From positions 2,914,001 through 2,978,000 of the forward strand of contig CAUWAG010000020.1 of assembly GCA_963556695.1 (NCBI GenBank): a DNA stretch of 64,000 bases, read 5' to 3'. Origin of the DNA: Anthostomella pinea. Its lineage: Eukaryota; Ascomycota; Sordariomycetes; Xylariales; Xylariaceae. The notes below the pieces were generated by a model. That model was not told where the DNA came from and searched no databases. It saw only the letters and a program-made list of their open reading frames with translations. Within the stretch, counting starts at the first letter, position 1. Every line of letters begins with the position of its first letter. Positions 12,690 to 23,379 of the stretch are shown in pieces. The position numbers and the translations under genes are program-made.

Positions 12690-13101
12690 GGTAGTGCGTG
12701 AGAGTGAGGATGCTCGGACGAGGAAGTGTGTGTTGGTTTGTTGCGTGGTTCTCCTCGGTGGCTCTTGCGAGCCTGTTGGATACGTCTTGCCGGCCGTGGA
12801 ATGTACGTTGAGTCCACCCTCTCTGGCGTTCCTGTCAGGCCGTTTGAGCAAAGGGATCTGGATGGCGGGTTCGCACTACTTAAGTCTGCATTATGGAAGA
12901 TAGTCAGGCGTATCATTTGGTCTAGCAGCACTATCTTGGTTGAATAGAGCAGTCTCCCGGTGGTTTAGGGCTGGCCAAGCTCGATATACCACAGCCATGA
13001 TGTATTTCTGTTATGGTTCAGGCTCCGTACATACGTACCAAGTAGCCCATTTCTCGCGTGATCCCTGGGAGAATCCCGCCTAGTTCCACCTACGCTCATC
13101 T
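12690..13101. other. Intergenic between convergent genes
   Basis: 3' flanks of the glycosylase gene (+) and the small membrane-protein gene (-). No supported feature. Confidence 0.5.
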
Positions 13102-14110
13102 TCATTCTCGTGACTTCTCCTCCAACAAAGCCACACCTTCCCTCCCATCACCTCCCTCCGTATCCTCCTCCAGAACGACCCCACCCGATCCCGACTCCAG
13201 ACCCTGCTTGACCGTCCTATCGACAAGCAGCTGGGTCCTACGATCGTGTATCTCGTCCAGGGCGCCCGAAGCGCTCTGCCACGCGGCGATCAGGTTGCCC
13301 TGGCGGATCCAGCTGTGCCGCCACCATTCAGCGTGCAGCTGCGCCCGGCTGAGACGCTGGAAGCCGAGCCACGGGAAGTTGTACGCGAGGTGCAGCTGCA
13401 TTAGCCGTGGGTGCTCTTCCAGGGCTACGAGAGCTTGGCTCAGGGACGCTAGGGGGGAGGCATGTTAGGTCAGTCGTGGGCTATGTATCATGGGATATTG
13501 CGGATATGACTTGTGGCAAACGAGATGAGGCTGTATGAACTGTGCCGTGTCGACCGAAAAGGGCAATAGCATATTCGGGAGCCAATATTTCGGTCTGTAT
13601 ACACAGGAGGATGGAAGGTATTCTGGAAGGTTGGCTCACCGTTGTAGTAATGGATCGACGCGCCCACGAAGCCGATGCACGAGCCGACCAGGAACCCAAA
13701 GCTACCACTCGAGAGGAGGATACCGCTTCCTACAGCAGCTCCGAGACCGAGAAGTGCCTATGGTGACTATATCAGACACGTTGATAAAAAATAAATTGAG
13801 TCAGATGGCGGGCACACGAACTGCTGTCGATGAAGCCACGATCATGGACCGGAACATGCTTTCGTGACCGTGAGTGGTTTGCTCTGGGTCCCCGTAGACA
13901 GCACTCGACTGGTGGGTGTGAGATACTCACTATAAGCCTCGTCCACTACGGATGGAATGAGTGTCAGTGTCATACTGTCAAGCACTGCGAAAGTGATGTA
14001 TGAGCTCATCGAGAGACCCAACATGGTACTCACCTGGGTCGCCCCCAGCTGCCGATGGTCTGCAGCAGGTGACCGAAGTTGTTGCCTGGAGATACATCGT
14101 ATTCGGCCAT
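13102..14110 (-). CDS. Small two-helix membrane protein, five exons including a 15-nt microexon
   Basis: I do not recognise the family. Five exons keep one frame: 14110-14034, 13945-13931 (15 nt), 13858-13822, 13757-13640 and 13448-13102, giving 197 residues. Donors are GTGAGT, GTGAGT, GTTCGT and GTGAGC; acceptors are CCGTAG, GAAAG, CATAG and CCTAG. The product starts MAEYDVSPGNNFGHLLQTIG. It has a Gly/Ser-rich hydrophobic hairpin (AALLGLGAAVGSGILL, GSFGFLVGSCIGFVGASI) around residues 42-75, then a Trp/His-rich part (AEWWRHSWIRQGNLIAAW), and ends in an acidic tail. Topology suggests an internal-membrane or mitochondrial protein, but no function can be assigned. The sum of exon lengths (594 nt) and the continuous hydrophobic block support the model; the exon 3 acceptor (AAAG) is the weakest point. 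Confidence 0.7.
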
Positions 14111-15162
14111 GTTGTAAGCTTGATCTGTCGTCTAGTTCAATGAGGTCCTTTCTGGTATACTGGGAGTGAAGTCTGGTTGATGGGTGAGATCGTCGACGGA
14201 CGATGAGATGTGAGCCGAGGAGGGGAGTTGTAGGTCGTGCTGTTCCTCTGCCCTTTAGCGAATCAGGTTGTAGATCTTGGCCACTAAAGCCCCCTGTAGG
14301 CTTCCCGCGGGCCGCTGTGGCTCTCAGGAGTGGAGCCCCACCTACCTAATTATTATGGATCCGAAAGCTCTCAAGATTGACCTCAACCTTCCGACCTCAA
14401 CTCAACTTCCAACTTCAAGCTTAAGTACAGTCAATACACTCAAACAATCTCTCACAGTCAAACATATGTCCGGCGATTAGAAGGGAGAGGAGCATGTCCT
14501 GTCACCGCTCATCAGAAGTTGACTCATCAATCGACACGAACTAACATGAAAGTCCGGCTTCTTCAACCCTCCACCGCTTCCCTCAAACCCTCAAGCTTTA
14601 CAAATTCCCGCGGTGGCTGTGAACTATATCAAACAGAGTTTCGCGAGTGGATCTCTGGCTTGACATCTGCCTATAAAGACTGCTTCCCCCACCCCCCGAG
14701 AAAATCCAGTTCTCCTTCCAAACCCCGTTGTCTTTGACAGATCTCAACAGAGAAGTTCAGCAAGGCCCCTGCACTGAGGACGACCTGCACTAGGAAAGAG
14801 AGTCAGCTACCAACTTTTTCATTCACAACGGTTTCCTGATTCTCAGGTCTGAATCGTGTGGAAGAAGAACTCGTAGTCGTCATATTGAATATAATACTGC
14901 TTTCGTTCAATCATCCAACCTGTCTAATGTGGCTCACTGCCTAAAGAGTGCCAGATAGCTTAAATTTCCCGATACCGCCAGCGTTCATGATCCTGTCTGA
15001 ATACTCCATCGACAGGGGCTGCTTGGCGTGTCACATGTAGGTCAAGCAGTAAAAGTATATGAGCATAGTCACTTTGATACTGTAATATGATGCTTTTAAA
15101 ATGGTATAACGTTCAGCTTACAGTAGCATGAGTATGTCTTTAGCGACGTTGCGTTCCGTAGG
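14111..15162. other. Intergenic spacer
   Basis: About 1 kb between two minus-strand genes. Short frames only, with no recognisable protein or RNA. It holds the promoter of the five-exon membrane-protein gene at its left end. Confidence 0.5.
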
Positions 15163-15816
15163 TCAAAGTTGAGCATCGCCATGCATCCGACCATCAAGGT
15201 CCTCTTCCTGCTGCCTCGGCCTCTCCCGCCGTAGCTGTGCAAGAACCTCCACATACCGCGCGCAAGCAATGTTCTCGCAAGAGACGCGCCATCGGCACTT
15301 CTCGAACTCTTCATTGACGCCGATGGTGTTGTCCATCTCCCGCAGTAACGTGTCTAGCTTGGCCTCGTACTCGCCGTGGGGCCGGTCGAGTTCAGCCTCC
15401 CGTTGCTTGTCCAGCCACGCAAGACTGTAGAGTGCTGACTTCAATTGGAAGAGCAGGCGCCGGAGGCGGCATGCCGTCATCTCGCAGAGTGGACCATGCG
15501 CCGCCTTGTGCTCTGATTCAAATGGTTCCATTGCCGCAGGCTTTTCTTTCTCGCATCGGAGCCGTATGGCCGCTTCGTTGCGTTCGCGAGCTTCTTTCAG
15601 TCTGGCCCACTGGGAACCGAAGTCGTTGATGAGTAGTTCTCGGGACTATATCTTGTATCAGCTGCTGGTTCTGGGCTCCCCAGTTGCGGTGATATTTACC
15701 TTGCGCTTGTCGGCTCGCCGTTCGCACGCCCATGGGGCAGGATGCCGTGTCACAAAGACTTCGGGGCGCCATAACAGGTTGATTTCCCAGTAGCTTCTGG
15801 TGATCAGTTTGGAGAG
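15163..15816 (-). CDS. Unrecognised charged, coiled-coil-like protein; 5' end unresolved
   Basis: Two exons are visible: 15816-15700 and 15645-15163, joined by a 54-nt intron (GTAAAT to GATATAG). The spliced frame reads YWEINLLWRPEVFVTRHPAP, then KRKSRELLINDFGSQW and a long Lys/Glu/Arg-rich helix (ARLKEARERNEAAIRLRCEK), ending DGRMHGDAQL. It is about 200 residues of charged, probably helical protein. The first visible exon has no ATG in frame and is preceded by CATCCTAG after a pyrimidine tract, so it looks like an internal exon. However, I found no convincing upstream exon in the 120 nt before the BTB gene ends. The alternatives are an unusual start, a lost start (pseudogene) or an unseen exon. 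A basic-leucine-zipper-like reading (ERRADKRKSRELL) is possible but unproven. Confidence 0.45.
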
Positions 15817-15935
15817 CTAGGATGCGAGGCGATTGTGGGAGAAGAGAAGAGAAAATGCTGCAGCATAAGCTTTTCTCTCTCTCTTTATAATCCGAGGGAA
15901 TTGTGTGAACTCTAATAACCGTGTGCGAAATAAGC

Positions 15936-16928
15936 TCAGGAAGTTTCCAGATCTGATTCGTGTATGATATCGCTGCACGGAGAAACCATTCGCGACCCAA
16001 ATCTAAATTCGCTGTGGTCCGAATCTGATTCGACATAACCATCTGTGGAAGGCGATGGCACCATGGGTGAGAGCGAAAGCACGTGTGGGCATTTGCCCTG
16101 ACCAACGGCCGACCTGTGGGTATGGAAGGAACATTGGCGGAAGCCGAACTGGCGTTCTTCGTTCCTGAGATTGTTGGAAGGCAATCGAAGTTGTGGGTTC
16201 TTGAAGTTGGTTTCAAGTCGACTTGCGGCCATCTTCTTCAAGTGTTCTCTATATTCTCCCTTGAGGCCGGGGCATTCTCTCAACAGGAGGCTGATCTTGT
16301 CTGCTATGCCGTCGGTGTCGACGCCACCAAGCGTCCAGGCTATCATGGCGACGATCCATTTGCGGAGACGGTAGCTTTCCTCAGGCCCACAATCAGTGTA
16401 AACATAGTTGACGAGCTTTGGATTGACATCCCAGTTACGTCGAAGGTAGACGTCTTGTATGGCGTCCATAGCGAGGTCTTGAAGAGCTTTTAGGTCGATC
16501 TGCGCCGCGAACAGGTGCAGGTTGACGAGATCCCAGTGCAGTTCCTCGCAGCATCCTGCCACTTCGGCTTCGTCAATGTATCTGTCGAAACCCTTTCGCT
16601 CATTCAGCCAGTACGAGAACAGCTCGAACATGTCCGGACATTGGCCCTCAAGCCGGATGACGAGGTTTGCCTGGCCGTCGGCGAAGTCCAGTCGAGCATT
16701 GTCGATCTGCTCGCGGAAATAGTGACACGAGGCGAGAAGCTTCCTCGGGATGAAGAAATGCTTCCGCCCTGGCCCGACTACAAGTTTGACCGTGTCTGAT
16801 CCGGAAAGCCTGTGAGAGGGTTCTGTTAGCCTTCCATGCATGCGGTGGGTTTCTTCAAGGGAAGAGGTAGCTGCTTACAAGCTCAAGGAGCACCCAGAAG
16901 CTCTCTTTTTGTCAAATCTGGCCCTCAT
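15936..16928 (-). CDS. BTB/POZ domain protein
   Basis: Two exons, 16928-16879 and 16809-15936, give 307 residues. The GTAAGC donor and CTCACAG acceptor join MRARFDKKRASGCSLSLL to SGSDTVKLVVGPGRKHFFIP. The first 120 residues have the BTB layout: TVKLVVG strand, KHFFIPRKLLASCHYFREQI (the usual 'evFpvhk.lLc..S.yF' region), FELFSYWLNERKGFDR, then a helix-rich C-terminal extension (LKALQDLAMDAIQDVYLR). Fungal BTB proteins of this size are common and often act as substrate adaptors for Cul3 ligases or in protein dimerisation; no partner can be named here. The tail after residue 220 is Ser-rich and low complexity. The downstream neighbour on the same strand begins only 120 nt away. Confidence 0.8.
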
Positions 16929-18513
16929 GATGTTCACGAACTTCTGACGATGTTTCACTTGGAGTATTGAAAGAGACAGATGCTACAGATGCAACAGGTG
17001 CGCATGAATGATCGCTCTCGGGATTGAGAGGAATAGCTTGGTGAAAAGTACGGACGATGATGAGAGTTCACACGGAAGCTCTCGACTGCTTTTGTGCTTC
17101 CGCGACCCCCAAGCCGTCGAGGCTGTCTATGAGATTGGATGGCGTGCCGGCGTACCACTCGGCTGCAAGCGACGCGATACCTTGGCAATGCAACGCGCCG
17201 CCTCCAAACCCCAGTCTTGTTATCGGCGACGATGTTTGACCTTCCCGAATCCCTGCACCACTGCCCCGGCACCCCCCGCAGCGCATCATGGGACGAAACA
17301 CAGAGGCGTGCCTGTGCGCGGCTTGAGACTTGGGCCAGGCAGGCTGCCTTGGCTGCTGGACTCCTGAGGCAGAGCTTCGCCCATGCTGCAACACAAGTGA
17401 CGAGAAAGCTGCGATGACAAGCTGCGAGCTTGGGGGCGTGTTTGATGCTCACCTAGCCCCCAAAGTGCCACTTGAGGCGAAACCCCCCCGTGAGACCCCT
17501 GAACTGGCAGGACCGTGATCGTATTGACTTCAGTCTTCATCCACGGTTGGTCTTCAGGGCGTCTTCAGGGTCTCAGGGTCCCGCGTCGCAAAACGTTCCA
17601 GAAGGTCGCAGGAACCGCTTGAGAAACAAGCTTGTGCCTCATTCCCCGAGATGGACGAAGAGCTCAAAGCTCTTGTCGCAGCGAAGGATTCCGGGTTTCA
17701 TCATCGACGTCGTGCTCCATGAGCTCCCTCGTGTTGGCCTCTCAGCAATATATCCGAGTCCAGGGAAAGGCCATCTCGAGGACTACCTCGGGGAGATATT
17801 GTTCGAGTTGGAGCGTGCCTTGATTCATGAGGTAATCTGGCAACTGTCTGGTTTCGGAGAGATAAGCACTACCTTACCTACAGGTGGTATTAGGTAAGGG
17901 TAGGCTGGGGATAGCTCGGCATTCATGGATTCTCTCCGGGTTTTAAGCATAAGAAATTGTTCACTGTGGCCTTGTGGTCAACATGGCGTCATTCCCGCCG
18001 AGGCCAATTGGCAATCACTCGGTGTTTTCTTTGGATGATTCTGGTTCTTCCCCGGAGAGGTTTGGAAGACCAGACCAGACCTAATGCACGATGCGCCCTC
18101 ATGACCGGGGAATTGATTTGCCATGCACGCCATGCACGCCATGATACCTCTAGTGGCCATTATTCAGCAGCAAATGCGTGCTGAATAGCGCCCTCAGAAG
18201 TGCCCGTTTAGTCATGTTTCCGGCCACTTCGCGGTCAGTTTGTGGGCGACTTCTCCATCCTGCCCGGCGACTTGCATGCAGTATAATAAGTCTTCAACAT
18301 CACCACACTCGTTGACTTCACAATTACCCCTACTGCGTCTACAGTACCTTGTGCATATCGACCCCAGCCCGATTTCACCAACATCTTAGATCGCATCCTG
18401 CAGCGCCCCTCAATCATCTCGCCAAACGCACGCTCAGACTTCCCCAAATCTGACAGCCCCCAAGAGACCCCACCCACAACAGCCCAATTTACCAAGGCCT
18501 CTCTACATCTGTC
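16929..18513. other. Intergenic, divergent promoter region
   Basis: About 1.6 kb between the BTB gene (-) and the old-yellow-enzyme gene (+). Several 60-165 residue frames occur on both strands but look random (Arg/Ser/Pro-rich, no domain). No gene is supported. Confidence 0.5.
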
Positions 18514-19815
18514 ATGTCGTCCCAGGAGAACAAGGGCGCCGCCAACAGCCCCTTCTACACGCCGGCCCAGGACCCTCCCGCCGGCACGGCCCTGGACCCG
18601 GCCTCGGCCCCGACGCTCTTCCAGCCGCTGCGGGTGCGCGGCCTCGAGCTGCACAACCGCTTCGTCGTCTCGCCCATGTGCCAGTACAGCGCCGACGACG
18701 GCCACCTCACCGACTGGCACTTCGCCCACCTGGCCCAGTTCATGATCCGCGGCGCCGCACTGACCATTGTTGAGGCCACCGCCGTAACCCCAAACGGCCG
18801 CATCACACCGCAGGACTCGGGGCTCTGGCAAGACTCGCAGACGGCGCCCCTGAAGCGCATCGTCGACTTTGCCCACTCGCAGGGCCAGAAGATCGGCATC
18901 CAGCTCGCGCACGCGGGGCGCAAAGCCAGCACTGTCGCGCCCTGGCTGGTTCCCAAGGGCCACACGAGCGCCGTTGCGAGCAAGGAGCATGGGGGCTGGG
19001 AGGACAACGTCTGGGCGCCCAGTGCCATCAAGTACGCCGAGGGCTATGCGACGCCCAAGGAGATGAGCCGTGATGACATTGCGGCGTTTGTGCAAGCCTG
19101 GAAGGATGCCACGCGCCGTTCCGTCGAGGCCGGCGTCGACTGCATCGAGATCCACGGCGCGCACGGATATCTGTTGACCGAGTTTCTGTCGCCGCTCAGC
19201 AACCAGCGCACCGACAAGTACGGAGGTAGCTTCGAGAACCGCACGCGTCTTCTCTTCCAGACGATTGAAGCCGTCCGCTCCGTCATCCCAGAGTCAATGC
19301 CTCTGTTCCTGCGTATCTCGGCAACCGAGTGGATGGAGCACGAGAGCAGCCCGAGCTGGACCATCGAGGACAGCATCCGCCTAGCCAAGCTGCTGCCGGC
19401 CGCCGGCGTCGACCTGCTGGACGTGAGCTCCGGCGCCAACAGCGCCAACCAGAAGATCAACCTCCACCGGTACTACCAGGTCAACCTGGCGGGTCAGATC
19501 CGCGAGAAGCTGCAGAAGGATGGACTGAAGCTGCTGATCGGCGCCGTGGGCATGATCAGCAACGCCGAGATGGCGCGCTCGATCGTGCAGGAGGGCAAGG
19601 ATGCATCGGCGGAGGGGACCGGTGCCGCGACGCACGACACCGTCGAGGTCGCCGAGGAGTCGGGCCAGGTGACGCAGGCTGATCTCGTGCTCGTGGCGCG
19701 CCAGTTGCTGCGCGAGCCTGGGTTCCCGCTGCGCGTTGCTCACCAGCTTGGAGTCGAAGTCAAGTGGCCGAACCAGTATCATCGCGGTGGCTGGTCGCGG
19801 AATGCTAAGATCTAG
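18514..19815 (+). CDS. Old yellow enzyme, YqjM-type NADH:flavin oxidoreductase
   Basis: Intronless, 433 residues, FMN-dependent ene-reductase of the TIM-barrel OYE family. The class III ('thermophilic-like', YqjM) signature is clear: RFVVSPMCQYSADDG with the redox-tuning Cys (C56), IQLAHAGRKAS, and the substrate-anchoring pair in EIHGAHGYLLTEFLSP (H214, H217). NQRTDKYGGSFENRTR follows, then PLFLRISATEW, LLDVSSGAN, LIGAVGMISN and ADLVLVARQLLREPGFPLR. It is longer than bacterial YqjM (about 338 residues) because of an N-terminal extension of about 30 residues and a Gly/Ala/Glu insertion near residues 365-385. Likely role: NAD(P)H-dependent reduction of alpha,beta-unsaturated carbonyls, for detoxification or a biosynthetic step. 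No neighbouring pathway genes point to a specific substrate. Confidence 0.93.
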   Translation: MSSQENKGAANSPFYTPAQDPPAGTALDPASAPTLFQPLRVRGLELHNRFVVSPMCQYSADDGHLTDWHFAHLAQFMIRGAALTIVEATAVTPNGRITPQDSGLWQDSQTAPLKRIVDFAHSQGQKIGIQLAHAGRKASTVAPWLVPKGHTSAVASKEHGGWEDNVWAPSAIKYAEGYATPKEMSRDDIAAFVQAWKDATRRSVEAGVDCIEIHGAHGYLLTEFLSPLSNQRTDKYGGSFENRTRLLFQTIEAVRSVIPESMPLFLRISATEWMEHESSPSWTIEDSIRLAKLLPAAGVDLLDVSSGANSANQKINLHRYYQVNLAGQIREKLQKDGLKLLIGAVGMISNAEMARSIVQEGKDASAEGTGAATHDTVEVAEESGQVTQADLVLVARQLLREPGFPLRVAHQLGVEVKWPNQYHRGGWSRNAKI

Positions 19816-20189
19816 ATCTAAAGCTGGATTTGACTCTTGGTGGACGATGGAAGTGGGGAGGTTGAGGAGGTGGATAGACTAGATTGGACGATTATAGAGA
19901 AGAGACGAGCATAGCATAGTATATCATAGCAGAGTAGAGCAGAGCAGAACAGCGAGGCGCATCAGACTAGATTCGGGCAGGGGTTGATTCCTTTCTGTAC
20001 ATGGAGACGAGCACATAGAGAGAAATGCGTGATGAAATAATGAGATAACGGCAGTCAGCATCATCGACTACTGCCACTGCATATCAAGTTGTCCTCCCCT
20101 TGCCGTCCACAGTCAAACATCGAGATTGATCCCCGTGATTCTCAATTGCCTCAAACCACCGATCACTCGGTCCTCCGAATAACCGCAAG
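19816..20189. other. Intergenic between convergent genes
   Basis: 3' flank of the OYE gene. Contains short purine-rich repeats (AGCAGAGTAGAGCAGAGCAG near 19927-19947). No gene. Confidence 0.5.
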
Positions 20190-20466
20190 TTATCCAGCCT
20201 TTGGCGGGTACTTCTTCCCATTGACCTCGACCTTGGGCTCGCAGGTGCACCAGTCATCCGTCGAGACCTGGTCTAGGACGCCGGGGATGTGGCTGCCGCA
20301 GCCGAACCACGAGGTCTTGCCTGCGGACGGAACGGGTCAGTCAATCATCAGGAGTTCCTGATCTCGGCGCTTCAGGGTTGCGCTTCGAGATTCAAGATTG
20401 GGGATTGGGGATTGGGGATGATAGAGCAGACTCACTGCATTTGCTACAGGTGGCTTTCATGCACAT
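20190..20466 (-). CDS. 53-residue Cys-rich conserved fungal protein
   Basis: Two exons, 20466-20436 and 20320-20190, separated by a 115-nt intron (GTGAGT to CCGCAG). The spliced product begins MCMKATCSKC, continues with KTSWFGCGSHIPGVLDQV, and ends with DDWCTCEPKVEVNGKKYPPK before the final AG and TAA. Six cysteines in CSKC, FGCGSH and CTC arrangements suggest a small zinc-binding fold. Short ascomycete proteins with a KT.WxGCG.HxP...CTC.P pattern are widely conserved but of unknown function; this resemblance is from memory. A start at the second Met is possible. The intron carries three copies of ATTGGGG (about 20397-20419). Confidence 0.72.
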
Positions 20467-20973
20467 CTTGTCTGGAGTCTTGGGGGGACTTGTAGTGGAT
20501 CTGGAAGTCGGCAGAATGTGGTCTGCCTGCTCTCAATGACGAATGATGAGATTGGCGAGGGTATCGGTATGTCGCCGAGACAGGTTGATGGTGGTTGATG
20601 GTGGTTGATGGATCTCCGGAGATGTTTATATGTACCCACAATCTCTGGATCTGGCGGCGGAGAAGTGGGCATTGAATGTCCCCGAGATAGTTCCCGAGTC
20701 CATGTGGAGGTCGGAGCGAGGTCGGCGATCAGCTTCTCGGGAAAGCTGAGCTGGCCGGCGATCGTTAATAAACGGTACGGACTTCACGTTCACATAGAAG
20801 GGTCGTTCAGTTATGCTCTCATTTGATGTTTGAGAAACATGTCAATGTTCCATTTGTTATGCGACTCGGTATATGTACAGTGCATTGTGGTGACACATTC
20901 CTAACATACTCCTCACCGGAGCCTTCGTTTACATGACTTCTGGGAGCCTACTTCTTGTTACACTCGCAGCGCA
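20467..20973. other. Intergenic spacer with a short tandem repeat
   Basis: No gene. A 10-bp unit GGTTGATGGT is repeated in tandem about three times at 20581-20609, in the presumed promoter of the 53-residue protein gene. Confidence 0.5.
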
Positions 20974-21998
20974 TCACAGCTCCGCCGACGACTTCGCCTT
21001 CTTGCTCATCTCACTCTCAACAATCGACCGTATCAGCGTAAGCACCAGCTCCCGTCCCCGTTCCAGCGACTGCCTATCCGGGTGCAGAGGCACATGCAAG
21101 AAGACCACCTTCCGAGGTCTCTGCTGCTTCCACAGGTGAGCCAGACTCGAGAAGTAGATGAAGTCGCACAGGTAATGCCCCGCGTCATCCGAGATCTGCA
21201 GATTCAGGTTCTTCTTTAAAACGAATCGCCGTATATGTCAGTCATCACGAGTCCCAAGAAACCCGGGAATGCGCTTTTCACTAGATGAGATGGATGGTGG
21301 TATGAAGAGATAGCAATACGGTACTCACCGGACTGCGCTCAACCCACCGCCGATGCACATCCTCCACATCCAGATCCGTCAGCAGTTCCTCGGGCACCCC
21401 AGCCCAGACCCAGTCGTCGCCCTGGTCCCGGCGCCTCTCCTCGTCCCCGAGGAGCCTGCCGTCGACGTCCCTCTTGTCGTAGCCGTCGCGGTGGCCGCGC
21501 CTTTCAAGCTGGTAAACAAGCTGCGGGCCAGCCATCCCGATGTGGACGACGAAGTCGGGCGTATGTTCGGCATCGTCCCAAATCGTGGGCACGATCTCGC
21601 GCGCGACGGCGTAGCTCGTGCGCACCGCCGCGGGCAACTTGGCGATCCGCACGGGCGGCAGACTGGCCGGCGACTGGTGGGCCGGGTCTTTGGGCCGATC
21701 CGCGGGCAGGTAATCAGGAAGCGAGGCCGCGATCTCGTACGATGGGTTCACGGGGTACTGCTCTTTGAAGGGCTGTGCGGTGGTGCGTAAGTATCAGTAG
21801 GCGGTACGGTCTGGAAAGCAAGCAGCACAGCTGCCGTGTATTGCGTAGCATGACTCGAACCCCGTCGGGAGGTGAGGTCATTGCTCTGGCACAGAGCTAG
21901 ACAGGAAGTAAGTTTGTGTGGTATGGAGGACCTACCGAGAACCCGGTGACCAGTACGGTCAACTCATCCTTGGAGGCGGACGTGTTGAGAGAACCCAT
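20974..21998 (-). CDS. Pyroglutamyl-peptidase I family protein (peptidase C15)
   Basis: Three exons, 21998-21936, 21772-21329 and 21213-20974, give 248 residues. Donors are GTAGGT and GTGAGT; acceptors are CACAG and TTTAAAG. The N-terminus (LTVLVTGFS, then PFKEQYPVNPSYEIAASLPD) matches the C15 start, where a TGF.PF...NPS motif opens the fold. VVHIGMAGPQLVYQLERRGHRDGYDKRD supplies the Glu region. In DDAGHYLCDFIYFSSLAHLW the Cys (residue 186) aligns with the nucleophile, and VVFLHVPLHPDRQ supplies the catalytic His (residue 210). All three triad positions appear intact. The expected activity is removal of N-terminal pyroglutamate from peptides in the cytosol. The exon 3 acceptor could shift by one Lys codon. 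Confidence 0.8.
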
Positions 21999-23379
21999 TG
22001 GGGCGGAATGTGTCTGTGACGCAGGAAGTTTGGAGGTTTAGTTGCATAGAATATGTTCTTGGAAATCTCATAGTCGGGACCTCCCATGGACCTGGACCTG
22101 GACCTTTATATCTTCTCGTACCTAATAGAAACATTATAGTGACAAAGGCTGAGCCAATTATAACCATAAACAATGCACCTAATACGACAGCGGCACGAAC
22201 CGGTACTCCGGAGAAACGCTGGTGGTGATAGCTGCAAGTCGAGTGAGGGGTTCCGGAGGGGTAACCTGACGTGCCTTGAGTCCTCCACCGTCGATACAGA
22301 TAGTACCATTTCTTATTAGACTCGCCGCGCCGTTGCAACCTTAAAAATGCATACAAACGTCTATTTGTCCTGTCCTTTAACTGGAATACGAACCTTGGGG
22401 TGGAAATCCGTTCAATGCTGACGTTCTGTTAGTTCGGAAATGCGCAATCACGCGATTCGGCCGCAGCCAAGATTGTCTTTTTTCGCTTTGAATCTCAAAC
22501 CTTGGCCAATATGCCCTCGGCTTCTACATTAGGTTCGCCCATATCACCACCTGAGGTTAAGCTGGACTTGTCAACTGCCAAACCAAAGCAGTGGTCTGAT
22601 GCATTCTATCCAAGACAGTGGTAGTATTTTGGAACGGTTGGCCTGCCTTGATTCAAGCATTCATGATCAACGCTCAGATGATTCTGAGACTACACCGATG
22701 CATTGTCGGCTATCTATCAATGTTATATCTTGTGAGGGGTAACCTCGTCCGTAACTCAAGCTGTAATTCTGCAAAAGTATCATCAATATCGTCAAGACTC
22801 TGCCTGCCGTGGCACGCGTCCAGAAACGCCAGTTTTAGGCCAGGCCAGAGCCGATACATGGCAACGTGGGCAAGGACATTTTATCAAATCGTAACTATGA
22901 TCCGCACAATTAAGCCATAGTCGTCCAGTCGTTCGTCAATCGTTCATATCCTTCGTAATTTTCATGCCGCAAATGGGGGCGAAGATAATGGTTGGTAGAA
23001 AAGGGGGTAGAGAAGGGGGTGAAAAGGCGTATCCATGTCCTGGGCAAACATTTCCGGGCTGTCAATCGCCCTCTGCGAACTTGCGTCAAATTAGTCTCCA
23101 AACTGTGTCAATCCCCTGAGAAGATATGTAAGGAAATGCGAGCGTGCTGCTGTGGAGGTCATCTTCTCCAACTTTCTATGTGCGAGAAGTTGCATATGTT
23201 CAGCCTCATGTCTGACAGAGGATGTACATTATATGCCCACGTCGCGGCACTGTGTAGTGAGTGGCATGAGGATCGTTAAGGTCGTAAAACACATCAGGCC
23301 GTTGTTGTGTCGTAGTTGTACAAGGTGGAAGGTGTATAGGTAAGAGCGAGGTGGGCAAAAAGACCAGAAGCCCCCAAGT
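21999..23379. other. Intergenic spacer
   Basis: About 1.4 kb between two minus-strand genes; moderately AT-rich, with only short frames. No recognisable coding, RNA or repeat element. Confidence 0.5.

Noticed and set aside
18235..19164. 309-codon minus-strand frame
   Set aside because: Antisense to the old-yellow-enzyme gene; Gly/Arg-rich translation with no domain, a usual mirror of GC-rich coding DNA.
19329..19782. Frames of 117-138 codons on both strands
   Set aside because: Frame-shifted shadows of the old-yellow-enzyme gene.
21840..21870. B-box-like GGTTCGAGTC on the minus strand
   Set aside because: It lies in an intron of the peptidase gene and no acceptor stem or D-arm partner is present.
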